Shown here: in pieces, positions 55,931-64,000 of the stretch
Position numbering within the stretch: position 1 is the stretch's first letter
Layout of the letters: each line of letters opens with the position of its first letter
NCBI GenBank assembly: GCA_019623805.1
Contig: CP053680.1
Span: 3,388,001 to 3,452,000, forward strand
Source of the DNA: Gammaproteobacteria bacterium (ex Lamellibrachia satsuma)
GTDB lineage: Bacteria > Pseudomonadota > Gammaproteobacteria > Chromatiales > Chromatiaceae
DNA length: 64,000 nt
Direction of reading: 5' to 3'
Position numbers and translations under genes: made by a program
Notes under the pieces: generated by a model
Seen by the model: the letters and a program-made list of their open reading frames with translations, nothing else
Databases searched by the model: none
What the model was told of the DNA's origin: nothing

Positions 55931-57220
55931 ATGAAAGAAGGTACAGACACCATTCAGGAGCAGACGTACCAGCAAACAACAGTATCTGTGGTCATGCCAT
56001 CGTTCAATCAAGCCACCTTCATAGAGCGGTCAATCCACAGCGTATTGACTCAATCGGATGCGCTACTCGAGCTGATAGTCATGGACGGGGGTTCCAACGA
56101 TGGCACCCAGGCTATTCTGTCTCGTCTGGCACAAGAATCCGATGGCCGACTGCGCTGGCAATCGGAAGCGGACCGAGGACCGGCCCACGCCGTCAACAAG
56201 GCTATGGCGATAGCCCAAGGTGACGTAATTGGATGGCTGAATGCTGATGATATCTACATGCCAGGTGCACTGGAGCGGGCAGGGCAGACACTGGATGCGC
56301 ATCCCGAGTGGGTGATGGTCTATGGACATGGACAGCACATCAATGAGTGTGACCAGGTTATCGGCGATTATCCGACTCGCCTGCCCGATAATACATCACT
56401 TCAGGCGTTTGCTGATGGTTGTTTTATTTGCCAGCCTACCGTGTTTCTACGCAAGGAAGCACTGAACAGGTTTGGGGGATTAACTGAGAGTCTGGAGACC
56501 GCCTTCGACTTCGAGTGGTGGTTGCGAATCTTCAGCCAGCATCATGAAGCCATAGGATTTGTCGATGCGCTACAAGCCGGTTCACGCCTGCATAGTGCCT
56601 GTATAACCCTAAACCAGCGGGAGACAGTCATCCGTGAAGGTATGCAAGTGTTGGCGCAATACTTGGGTGCCAGTCCCCTGCATTGGTTCAAGACCTATAC
56701 CAATGAAATGCTGGCGGATTATCCACATGGGCGGCAGATCAAAAGCATTAAAGCGTATTTAAAAAAATTTTCGCGTAGCATTTCCGGCTATCTCTCTAAC
56801 GATGACAAGCAGAAATTACGCGATTACCAAGAAACCGATGCGCGTATAAATCTGGCCATTCCTGATGCTTATCTGGAGATATATTCTGATGGTTGGCTGC
56901 CCGTTCGCTCAACACTGCGGGTGCGCAGCCGAAAACGCCGATGGCAGTGGGTGGAGTTGCGGGGACGGCATGTTGCGAAGGCTAATACACCCCTGCTGTT
57001 AAAAGTATACTCACCTGATGGGATGGGGCGTATCCACAAGATTGAGAATAAGGGGCCATTTTCAATCCGTATCGATCTTGCAGTTCAGGCAGAGCGACCG
57101 GCTTATTGGGCTTTTGTCATTGAGGTGGATGGTTGTTTTATTCCAAAAGAACACGACACAAGCTCTGAAGATAATCGCGAACTCGCCTGCCAGATCGACG
57201 AAATCCGGCTACTTACATAA
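55931..57220 (+). CDS. Family 2 glycosyltransferase
   Basis: A 429-residue protein with an N-terminal GT2 domain (about residues 20-240). SVVMPSFNQATFIERSIHSV opens the nucleotide-binding fold, and DGGSNDGTQAIL and WLNADD (the D-x-D position) mark the donor site. The C-terminal about 130 residues form a separate domain (YLEIYSDGWLPVRSTLRVRS) that I cannot name. The ATG at 55931 is preferred; a GTG at 55877 would add 18 residues. It follows the coiled-coil gene closely and precedes a degenerate MITE. Confidence 0.9.
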   Translation: MKEGTDTIQEQTYQQTTVSVVMPSFNQATFIERSIHSVLTQSDALLELIVMDGGSNDGTQAILSRLAQESDGRLRWQSEADRGPAHAVNKAMAIAQGDVIGWLNADDIYMPGALERAGQTLDAHPEWVMVYGHGQHINECDQVIGDYPTRLPDNTSLQAFADGCFICQPTVFLRKEALNRFGGLTESLETAFDFEWWLRIFSQHHEAIGFVDALQAGSRLHSACITLNQRETVIREGMQVLAQYLGASPLHWFKTYTNEMLADYPHGRQIKSIKAYLKKFSRSISGYLSNDDKQKLRDYQETDARINLAIPDAYLEIYSDGWLPVRSTLRVRSRKRRWQWVELRGRHVAKANTPLLLKVYSPDGMGRIHKIENKGPFSIRIDLAVQAERPAYWAFVIEVDGCFIPKEHDTSSEDNRELACQIDEIRLLT

Positions 57221-57245
57221 GTAAGAATGGATAGCATTTTATGCA

Positions 57246-57352
57246 TTAAGGTTTCTCAGATTAGTAGGATCGCTGTCATCTCGACCGCAGGGAGAGATCT
57301 CAAACCACCTTACTTTACATTAGGATATGATATTTGATCAGAAATTACATAG
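57246..57352. mobile_element. MITE-like element, copy 5 (degenerate)
   Basis: Left end TTAAGGTTTCTCAGATTAG, then TGTCATCTCGACCGCAGGG, then AGAGATCTCAAACCACC; the right part is shortened and ends TTTGATCAGAAATTACATAG. An older or internally deleted copy lying between the glycosyltransferase and the methyltransferase coiled-coil gene. Confidence 0.7.
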
Positions 57353-57452
57353 GGTGACGGAATTAAATCAAACTAATTCGAGTCCCGTGTAAAATTCACA
57401 TGAAATCAGAGTGTGGAAAAACCACGCTATTACAAACGAGCCAGAAGCACAT

Positions 57453-59852
57453 ATGCACAAAGAACAGCATAATTCTCAGATATGGCCCACTACACATATG
57501 GACACTATCGTCCACTTGGGTGCCGGCCGTTGCCGCGAACTGGATGACTACCTCGCCGCGAAGCCTGCCCGTCTGCTGTTGGTGGAGGCCGACCCGCAGC
57601 TTGCCAAGATGCTTCAAGCGCGTACGATCGACCAACCGCAGGTTGAGGTCATCAACCGAGCAGTGGCCGCCCACACGGGTCCCGTCACGTTTCATCGTTA
57701 TAACCTCCCCGATGTCGGCAGTCTGTACCAGGCTGCCCCTGGCCTGCTGGAACTCTTTCCCGGCCTCAAGATGGTGCAGGAGCTTCAAATGGAAGCGATA
57801 GACCCTGCTACATTGCTACAGTCCATACACCAGCAAGTGGAGCAACGCAACCAGCTGATCATCGACCTGCCCGGTGAGGAACTTCCCGTACTCAAGGCGC
57901 TCCAGCAAGCTGATCAGCTACATTATTTTGAGCAGTTACAACTTCACTGTGGTCGCCAATCCCTGTATGAAGATGGCGAGCCCGCAGCCACCATTCTCCA
58001 ATGGCTTCAGGATCATGGATTTGAACTATTGTTGGAGGACGACAGCCAGGACCCGGATCGCCCCCGTTGGGATCTCAAACGTAATAAATTACAACTTGAC
58101 CATCGCGAGCTGAAACAGCAGTTGGCTCAGCTAACCAAAACCCGAGATGAGCAAACAGAGCTGCTCAATGAACGCGAAGATCAAGTAGAACTGTTAACCA
58201 ATGCCCTGGATGAGCAGGCAAAACTTGCGGCTGAACACAAAACCCAGTTAGAACAGGCCAACCAAGCCAAGGTCGAGCAGCTCAAACTGGCAAATGAGTG
58301 CCAAACACTGATAGAACAGCTCACCAAAGCGAGGGATGATCAGGCTAAGCTTGCGGCTGAACACAAAACTCAGTTGGAACAGGCCAACCAGGCCAAGAGC
58401 GAGCAGGTCAAGCTGGCAAACAACCGTCAGAGCCAGATAGAACAGCTCACCAAAGCGAGGGATGAGCAGGTGAAGCTTGCGGCTGAACGCAAAACTCAGT
58501 TGGAACAGGCCAACCAGGCCAAGAGCGAGCAGGTCAAGCTGGCAAGCGAGCGCCAGACCCGAATAGAACAGCTCACTAAAGCGAGGGATGAGCAGGCGAA
58601 GCTTGCGGCTGAACACAAAACTCTGTTGGAACAGGCCAACCAGGCCAAGAGCGGGCAGGTCAAGCTGGCAAACAATCGTCAGACCCAGATAGAACAGCTC
58701 ACCAAGGAGAGAGACGCGCAGGTGAAGCTTGCGGCTGAACGCAAAACTCAGTTGGAACAGGCCAACCAGGCCAAGGTAGAGCAGGTCAAGCTGGCAAACG
58801 AGTGCCAGACCCGGATAGAACAGCTCACCAAAGCGAGGGATGAGCAGGCGAATCTTGCGGCTGAACACAAAACTCTGTTGGAACAGGCCAACCAGGCCAA
58901 GATAGAGCAGGTCAAGCTGGCAAACGAGCGTCAGATTCAAATAGAACAGCTCACCAAGGCGAGGGATGAGCAGGCGAAGCTTGCGGCTGAACACAAAACT
59001 CAGTTGGAACGGGCCAACCAGGCCAAGGTAGAGCAGGTCAAGCTGGCAAACGAGTGCCAGACCCGGATAGAACAGCTCACCAAAGCGAGGGATGAGCAGG
59101 CGAATCTTGCGGATGAACACAAAACTCTGTTGGAACAGGCCAACCAGGCCAAGGTAGAGCAGGTCAAGCTGGCAAACGAGCGTCAGATTCAGATAGAACA
59201 GCTCACCAAGGCGAGGGATGAGCAGGTGAAGCTTGCGGCTGAACGCAAAACTCAGTTGGAACAGGCCAACCAGGCCAGGGTAGAGCAGGTCAAGCTGGCA
59301 AACGAGCGTCAGATTCAGATAGAACAGCTCACCAAGGCGAGGGATGAGCAGGTGAAGCTTGCGGCTGAGTGCAAAGCACAGTTGGAACAGGCCAACAAGA
59401 TCAAAGCTGATAAGGAGAAGCTGGCTAACGACCAAAACTTTCAGCTGGAGGTGCTTTCAAAAGAGAAGTCAGTTCTCGAATTGCAGGTAGAGTCGTTTAA
59501 TAAATCACTTTCACAACAACAAGCAAAAGAAGTTCAATTACAACAGGAGATCACTGAGACACGCCAGGCATTAAATCTCAGTGTTAAGTTACAGACGCTA
59601 CGAGAAAACGATCTGAAAGATTTGCAAATCCGATATCAAGAGGCTGCTGAAACGCAAGAAAACCAGCACCAATTACTTGTCAAGCTGTCTGAACGTCTTA
59701 GTGCTGCTTCTTCCTATCTGCATCAACTAAATACGAAAAAATCCAATTTTGTAATGAAAAATAATAAAAAGAAGAAGCTGAAAGCGAAGAAAAAAAGGAG
59801 CAAGCGCAAGAAGCTTAACCATATAGCGGATATTACAATTGACAAGGTTTGA
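57453..59852 (+). CDS. FkbM-like methyltransferase fused to a 42-residue-repeat coiled coil
   Basis: A 799-residue protein. Residues about 15-185 form a methyltransferase-like domain: VHLGAGRCREL fits SAM motif I, LLLVEADPQLAKML the acidic second motif, and VINRAVAAHTGPVTFHR the FkbM-type third. From about residue 200 to 740 the chain is a nearly uninterrupted coiled coil with ten tandem 42-residue units (residues about 257-676). It ends in a very basic tail (KNNKKKKLKAKKKRSKRKK, about 765-785). E. coli WbdD also joins a methyltransferase to a coiled coil that measures O-antigen length, so a chain-terminating or length-setting role in the ABC-exported glycan is inferred. An earlier GTG at 57411 is an alternative start. 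No strong ribosome binding site was found. Confidence 0.8.
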   Translation: MHKEQHNSQIWPTTHMDTIVHLGAGRCRELDDYLAAKPARLLLVEADPQLAKMLQARTIDQPQVEVINRAVAAHTGPVTFHRYNLPDVGSLYQAAPGLLELFPGLKMVQELQMEAIDPATLLQSIHQQVEQRNQLIIDLPGEELPVLKALQQADQLHYFEQLQLHCGRQSLYEDGEPAATILQWLQDHGFELLLEDDSQDPDRPRWDLKRNKLQLDHRELKQQLAQLTKTRDEQTELLNEREDQVELLTNALDEQAKLAAEHKTQLEQANQAKVEQLKLANECQTLIEQLTKARDDQAKLAAEHKTQLEQANQAKSEQVKLANNRQSQIEQLTKARDEQVKLAAERKTQLEQANQAKSEQVKLASERQTRIEQLTKARDEQAKLAAEHKTLLEQANQAKSGQVKLANNRQTQIEQLTKERDAQVKLAAERKTQLEQANQAKVEQVKLANECQTRIEQLTKARDEQANLAAEHKTLLEQANQAKIEQVKLANERQIQIEQLTKARDEQAKLAAEHKTQLERANQAKVEQVKLANECQTRIEQLTKARDEQANLADEHKTLLEQANQAKVEQVKLANERQIQIEQLTKARDEQVKLAAERKTQLEQANQARVEQVKLANERQIQIEQLTKARDEQVKLAAECKAQLEQANKIKADKEKLANDQNFQLEVLSKEKSVLELQVESFNKSLSQQQAKEVQLQQEITETRQALNLSVKLQTLRENDLKDLQIRYQEAAETQENQHQLLVKLSERLSAASSYLHQLNTKKSNFVMKNNKKKKLKAKKKRSKRKKLNHIADITIDKV
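58221..59480 (+). repeat. 126-bp coding tandem repeat (10 units)
   Basis: Ten units of exactly 126 bases, each coding KLAAEHKTQLEQANQAK, then EQVKLANERQ, then IEQLTKARDEQ. Units differ at a few codons, and the last is divergent. Units 5-6 and 7-8 share the same order of variants (ECQTR followed by NLA-EHKTLL and ERQIQ), so a 252-bp block was itself duplicated. Confidence 0.95.
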
Positions 59853-59854
59853 TA

Positions 59855-60799
59855 ATGAGTAAGAAAAACAAGCCCGCTGCTCGTCACACTGACATATTGG
59901 TTTCAACAATTGATGAAGCATTGGATTTGCTAAGACGTTCGTCATACGGTGAAAAAGCACTGCACGCATACCAGGATGATCCAGGGAGCCTGCTCGAGCA
60001 GTGCATAGCATTGTGTGAAAAAAATAAATCTAAAAAACCAGAGCCGATTCGTACTATTCACCACTTCGCATGTACGGGTGGAACTTTGTTTAGCAAGTGT
60101 TTGGCAGTGATGCCAAATACACAACTATTAAGTGAGGTCGACCCTTTAAGTACGCTGGGTAATAATGCCAATAGCCCAAAGTTTGCACCTACGGACATGG
60201 TGACGTTAATTCGTCAAAGTACATGTGGTGGAAACAAAGAGCTCATTATGAAAATGTTTTTGAATAATGTAGAAATTATTTATAAGGCAGCCCTGGTAAT
60301 TGGGATGCGTTTGATTTTGCGAGACCATGCTCACAGCCATTTTTGTGTTGGCAAAAATATTCCAGAACGTAAAAGTTTAAGGCAGATTGTAAAGCAACGC
60401 TTCCCTGTGCTTTCTTTAGTAACAGTAAGGAATCCACTAGATAGCTACATGTCATTACTATGTAACAAATGGGTGGGTTTTTATCCACCAACATTTGATG
60501 AGTATTGCAGGCGCTACCTGGCCTTTATCAATTCTTATAGTGGTGTGCCGATAATTAAATATGAAGACTTCGTCGATTCTCCACAAGAATCTATGTGCCA
60601 CATATGCAATCTGCTAGACATTCCATATTCTGATCAATTTGTAGATTTGTTTAGTGTTATTAAATTAACTGGAGATAGTGGGAGAAGATCAGACAACATT
60701 GTAATCAAGCCCCGCCGTCTCATGGGAAATAGTCTGAAGCAAGAAGTTAGTGAGTCGTCGCATTACAGGCAACTCCGATTGCTATTACAGTACGATTAG
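59855..60799 (+). CDS. Sulfotransferase family protein
   Basis: A 314-residue protein. HHFACTGGTLFSKCLAVMP matches the 5'-phosphosulfate loop of PAPS-dependent sulfotransferases, and SLVTVRNPLDSYMSLL the 3'-phosphate-binding segment (Arg-Asn-Pro, Asp, Ser). IIKYEDFVDSPQESMCHI resembles the later conserved helix. Cytoplasmic or peripheral; no signal peptide. It starts 2 bases after the methyltransferase coiled-coil stop, with AAGG upstream, so the two are co-translated. It could sulfate the polysaccharide or a carrier lipid. From here on the DNA is noticeably richer in A and T. Confidence 0.85.
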   Translation: MSKKNKPAARHTDILVSTIDEALDLLRRSSYGEKALHAYQDDPGSLLEQCIALCEKNKSKKPEPIRTIHHFACTGGTLFSKCLAVMPNTQLLSEVDPLSTLGNNANSPKFAPTDMVTLIRQSTCGGNKELIMKMFLNNVEIIYKAALVIGMRLILRDHAHSHFCVGKNIPERKSLRQIVKQRFPVLSLVTVRNPLDSYMSLLCNKWVGFYPPTFDEYCRRYLAFINSYSGVPIIKYEDFVDSPQESMCHICNLLDIPYSDQFVDLFSVIKLTGDSGRRSDNIVIKPRRLMGNSLKQEVSESSHYRQLRLLLQYD

Positions 60800-61135
60800 C
60801 ACGAGTCTGTGGGAACATTTATCTGTTTTTCAGGAACAATGAGTCTTTCTGAATTGTGAATTCTGAGCCTAATTCGATGGTATAAACGTTCTGCAAAGAC
60901 CATAAAGTGCAGACTCTCTGTTGCCTTGCAAGAGGTAATGAAGGCATATCAGAGAGCAGACAATATGTTTGATTGCGAGACACCAAATTAATTGTTGAGA
61001 GTAGCCACGCCGTAACTCAAAGAAAAATGGGTTTATCCTTTATGGGGCTAAACTAAAGTCAACGAAATACAGATATGCGCTTTATTTACCAGAAATATAG
61101 AGCTGACTTGGCGGCTAAAATTTAAGGAGTGATTA
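60800..61135. other. Intergenic stretch without a recognised feature
   Basis: About 335 A/T-rich bases between the sulfotransferase and the glycosyltransferase fusion. No coding frame or repeat was supported. A promoter for the next gene is likely here. Confidence 0.45.
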
Positions 61136-62887
61136 ATGATCTATATTGTGACGCCATGCTGGAACGCTGCTAACACGATTGAACAAACAATCTTGAGCGT
61201 TATCACCCAAGCAGGTGATTTTGATATTACGTATCACATTCAGGACGGAGGCTCTACTGATGGCACCGTGGAGCTGGTTGCTCGATGGAAATCTCGCATT
61301 GACCTCGGTCTATTCCCAATCCAGTGTCGGAGTATAAAGCTTACGTATAATAGCGCTGCGGATTTTGGAATGTACGATGCCATCGCAACCGGATTTGAGC
61401 AAGAGGAAATCGATTCTTCAGCCTTTATGGCATGGATTAATGCAGATGATATCCTGATGCCTTGCGCCTTGGCTCTGATTGATAAAGTGGGAGTTGGGTT
61501 TGAGAGTAGACATGTGCCTTGGATAGGTGGGGCCGTTAATGTGGTTCGAGATGACATTTCCATTACGCAGTTTCATCGAGCGACACCTACAGGCGTGATT
61601 GCGGATGGACTGTGTGATGGTCAGCATTGGGACTTTGTTCAACAGGAGGGGGTTTTCTTTCGAAAATGGCTTTGGGATAAGGTTAATGCACCAGATATGC
61701 TGAGGACGTTTAAGTATGCAGGAGACTGGAACCTGTGGCGGCTGTTCGCGAATCATACTGAATACGTTCACTTTCCTTGCCCTCTTGGTGGTTTTCGGAT
61801 TTCCAAGGCCCAACTATCGAGGGCTAACTATAAAAGCTATACAGAAGAAATCGAATCGGTCATCAGTTCAGACGAACGAGAGCGGAGACTGCAAACTATG
61901 GGTGAGGTGAGCGCCGTGAACAAACGTATGTTAGAAATACAATATGCGGATGTTGGGATGTCAATCATAGAGGTAAGTGCATTGAATTCAGTCAAGCATC
62001 ACTACCTAAAAAAATTTAAGGTGGCCCCTTCAAATAGCCTGACATCGAGTTCAGAGTCAGGCGGGAAGCAGGTCCTATACAGCGCTGCGCCTAGGCAGCA
62101 TGCTCGTGGTGAGGATGGTGGATTTGGCGCTGGTGAAGCGCGTGTGGCATCCGATTCTCAAAGAAAACATCGGATTATGCCAGACGAATTCGACCAGTAT
62201 ACATATGCAAAGAAATCCCACTGGGACCTCTTTGTGAAGATTGATGAGTCTCTCTTCGGTGCACGAATGGATAAAGATGTTGAGCAGCTAAAGGTCTATC
62301 AGGACTTATTTGTGCTGAAATTCATTAAAGATAATATCCCACCGGGCTCTAGGATCCTTGATGTTGGTGGCGGGAAATCACGGATATTGAGCTATCTGGC
62401 CAACACTTATGAATGTTGGAATATAGATAAGCTTGAAGGCGTAGGTAACGGGCCAAAAGAACTCGGCAAGCAATCGTATCACTTGGTTCAGGATTATATG
62501 GGTAACTTCAACCCAGAACTTCCGAACGAATACTTCGATTTGGTATTTTCTATTTCTGCTCTTGAGCATGTGCCGCAGCACGATCCAGCACTGTTCGATA
62601 ATATTATCAAGGATATTCAGCGTGTCCTAAAAGTTGGGGGGTACAGTCTTCATTTATTTGATATTGTTTTGAAGGAAGGAAGTTTCTGGTCAAACAAGTT
62701 TACTGATCACATCTTCAGAAGCGTTAATACAAGCAATAAGAATGTTGGATACAGAACCATGAAGGCGGATAGCGATCTCTATGTTATGACCGAGGCTGCA
62801 TACGATAAGACATGGCGCCATAGCACCAATAAGAGTTACAAGGAGCATGGCTACCCCAGCAGTTTGAATATTCTTTGGGTGAAATGA
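61136..62887 (+). CDS. Glycosyltransferase (GT2)-methyltransferase fusion
   Basis: A 583-residue two-domain protein. Residues 1-about 230 are a GT2 domain: IYIVTPCWNAANTIEQTIL, then QDGGSTDGTVEL, then AWINADDILMP with the D-x-D region. A linker rich in Ser, Gly and Arg (about 300-340) leads to a class I methyltransferase (about 395-560), with RILDVGGGKSRILSYL as SAM motif I and DLVFSISALEHVP as the post-motif region of type 11 methyltransferases. It may add a sugar and methylate it or the chain end. Start after TAAGGAG. Confidence 0.9.
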   Translation: MIYIVTPCWNAANTIEQTILSVITQAGDFDITYHIQDGGSTDGTVELVARWKSRIDLGLFPIQCRSIKLTYNSAADFGMYDAIATGFEQEEIDSSAFMAWINADDILMPCALALIDKVGVGFESRHVPWIGGAVNVVRDDISITQFHRATPTGVIADGLCDGQHWDFVQQEGVFFRKWLWDKVNAPDMLRTFKYAGDWNLWRLFANHTEYVHFPCPLGGFRISKAQLSRANYKSYTEEIESVISSDERERRLQTMGEVSAVNKRMLEIQYADVGMSIIEVSALNSVKHHYLKKFKVAPSNSLTSSSESGGKQVLYSAAPRQHARGEDGGFGAGEARVASDSQRKHRIMPDEFDQYTYAKKSHWDLFVKIDESLFGARMDKDVEQLKVYQDLFVLKFIKDNIPPGSRILDVGGGKSRILSYLANTYECWNIDKLEGVGNGPKELGKQSYHLVQDYMGNFNPELPNEYFDLVFSISALEHVPQHDPALFDNIIKDIQRVLKVGGYSLHLFDIVLKEGSFWSNKFTDHIFRSVNTSNKNVGYRTMKADSDLYVMTEAAYDKTWRHSTNKSYKEHGYPSSLNILWVK

Positions 62888-63137
62888 GGCTGTATAGAGC
62901 AATCATGTCATCACATGATATTGAGGGCGGGATTAGCGTGTACCACATTAGCTGATAGTGTACTTTTGAACGATATACTCTTTTTCTTCTGTTAAGTCAC
63001 AATTGGTGATTTAACGTCAAGATTTACGTTGGAAAAGAATATGGCTGAATTGGGTCTCACTGTTATTTTTCTTCGCCGCTGGTGAGAAAAATTCGATGGC
63101 TAAAATGAACGGCGGACAAATATGACCGGCATTATCC
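62888..63137. other. Intergenic stretch upstream of the sqdB promoter
   Basis: A/T-rich, with no supported coding frame on either strand and no repeat family member. Confidence 0.4.
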
Positions 63138-63146
63138 TGTTATAAT
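63138..63146 (+). promoter_or_regulatory. Extended -10 promoter of the sulfoquinovose synthase gene
   Basis: TGTTATAAT is a perfect extended -10 (TGnTATAAT), 52 bases before the start codon. No good -35 hexamer is seen at the expected distance, as is common with extended -10 promoters. The gene may thus be transcribed apart from the genes before it. Confidence 0.45.
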
Positions 63147-63198
63147 GCTAGAGTATCCATGGAACTATAAAATTGACAAATAAATCAGGTGTAGAGCA

Positions 63199-64000
63199 AT
63201 GAAAATAGCTGTGTTAGGTGGTGATGGTTTTTGTGGATGGCCGACAGTTTTGCACTTGTCAAGAATAGGCCATGACGTACTAATTGTGGATAATTTGTCG
63301 CGGCGTAAAATCGATCTTGAGCTTGAGGTGGAGTCATTGACGCCTATTACCCATATGTCGACACGCATTGAAGCATGGAAACAGCTTACAGGAAAAGAAA
63401 TACAATTTTACAATATTGACGTGTCTCGTGAGTATCAGCGCCTTCTAGATCTTATCTGTTTCGAGCAAGTAGATGCAATAATACATTTTGCTGAGCAACG
63501 TGCAGCCCCGTATTCAATGAAGGGCTCAAAAGGAAAGCGATACACTGTTGATAATAATTTGAATGCAACAAATAATATTTTGTGTGCAATTGTCGATTCT
63601 GGAAGAGATGTTCATTTGGTTCATTTGGGTACCATGGGTGTGTATGGATATGGTACGGCGGGTATGAAAATTCCCGAAGGGTATTTGAATATCCAAGTCT
63701 CAAGTGATGAAGGCGAGGTAATTAACCAAGAAATCTTGTACCCAGCGAATCCGGGAAGTATCTATCACATGACAAAGACTCAGGATGCACTTTGCTTTGC
63801 TTTTTATAATAGAAATGATGGTTTACGCATTACGGATCTGCATCAAGGTATTGTTTGGGGAACACATACAGATGAAACGCTAATGGATGAGCGTTTGATT
63901 AATCGTTTTGATTACGATGGGGATTATGGCACGGTACTTAATCGCTTTCTGATGCAGGCGGCGATTAGTCATCCTTTAACAGTGCATGGTACTGGCGGAC
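63199..64000 (+). CDS. sqdB: UDP-sulfoquinovose synthase (3' end outside window)
   Basis: The first 267 residues of an extended short-chain dehydrogenase/reductase, open to the window end. The sequence follows the SQD1/SqdB family closely: LGGDGFCGWPTVLHLS at the NAD site, VDNLSRRKIDLELEVESLTP, HFAEQRAAPYSMKG, LGTMGVYG with the catalytic Thr, YHMTK with the Tyr-x-x-x-Lys pair, DLHQGIVWG, and NRFDYDGDYGTVLNRF. The enzyme makes UDP-sulfoquinovose from UDP-glucose and sulfite. AGGTG lies upstream of the ATG at 63199. In plants and cyanobacteria the product goes into sulfolipid; here, in a polysaccharide locus, it may go into a glycan. The C-terminal third is missing. Confidence 0.93.
   Translation, partial: MKIAVLGGDGFCGWPTVLHLSRIGHDVLIVDNLSRRKIDLELEVESLTPITHMSTRIEAWKQLTGKEIQFYNIDVSREYQRLLDLICFEQVDAIIHFAEQRAAPYSMKGSKGKRYTVDNNLNATNNILCAIVDSGRDVHLVHLGTMGVYGYGTAGMKIPEGYLNIQVSSDEGEVINQEILYPANPGSIYHMTKTQDALCFAFYNRNDGLRITDLHQGIVWGTHTDETLMDERLINRFDYDGDYGTVLNRFLMQAAISHPLTVHGTGG

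Noticed and set aside
58248..59435. Long open frame of 395 codons on the minus strand, hydrophobic and repetitive
   Set aside because: It is the antisense of the 126-bp coding repeat, which keeps stops out of that frame. The plus-strand frame has a sensible coiled coil, a methyltransferase domain and operon context.
58221..59480. CRISPR-like array because of regular repetition
   Set aside because: The period is 126 bases with no unique spacers, and the array lies inside a long coding frame with codon-level conservation.

Overview
The window looks like a chromosomal segment of a free-living or symbiotic gammaproteobacterium, perhaps near the sulfur-oxidising Chromatiales such as Sedimenticola or Thiodiazotropha relatives. 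This is an inference from gene content (SufBCDE, Pol II, LdtD with a MepK-type peptidase, RmlABCD, KpsMT-type export) and from the many short interspersed inverted repeats. No rRNA, tRNA, CRISPR array or phage was seen.

Positions 1-7.7 kb hold housekeeping genes, mostly on the minus strand: a cut-off spore-photoproduct-lyase-like radical SAM protein, a PEP-CTERM lamin-tail protein, uppP, galE, a phosphopantetheinyl transferase-tatD-yaaA cluster, and xthA. From 8 to 26.9 kb there is a decayed diguanylate cyclase, an L,D-transpeptidase and a Tat-exported M15 peptidase separated by a PKD-repeat surface protein, DNA polymerase II, an EAL-domain remnant coupled to a TTG-start membrane gene, a HisKA_2 kinase with an ANTAR regulator, a frameshifted P-type ATPase flanked by two copies of the ligE 5' region, the intact periplasmic DNA ligase, and a beta-propeller protein. 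From 27 to 41.3 kb come a GlsB protein, an FKBP isomerase, an uncharacterised radical SAM protein, a YheT hydrolase, sufBCDE, a 1577-residue BcrA/BadF-type ATPase fusion, and a Doc/AbrB toxin-antitoxin pair.

From 41.7 kb to the end lies a polysaccharide locus. It contains rmlBACD (dTDP-rhamnose), a small lipoprotein, an OPX outer-membrane exporter, a KpsM/KpsT-type ABC transporter, a KpsE/CtrB-type co-polymerase, glycosyltransferases, ManC (GDP-mannose), two long repetitive coiled-coil proteins, a sulfotransferase, a glycosyltransferase-methyltransferase fusion, and a UDP-sulfoquinovose synthase cut by the window end. One coiled-coil protein begins with an FkbM-like methyltransferase domain and the other with a sulfotransferase-like domain. 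Together these suggest an ABC-exported glycan containing rhamnose and mannose, perhaps sulfonated or sulfated. The methyltransferase-plus-coiled-coil layout recalls the WbdD chain terminator and molecular ruler.

At least six families of short inverted repeats sit between genes. One MITE-like family has five or more copies. For one of them both an occupied and an unoccupied site can be read, because its target lies in a duplicated segment.
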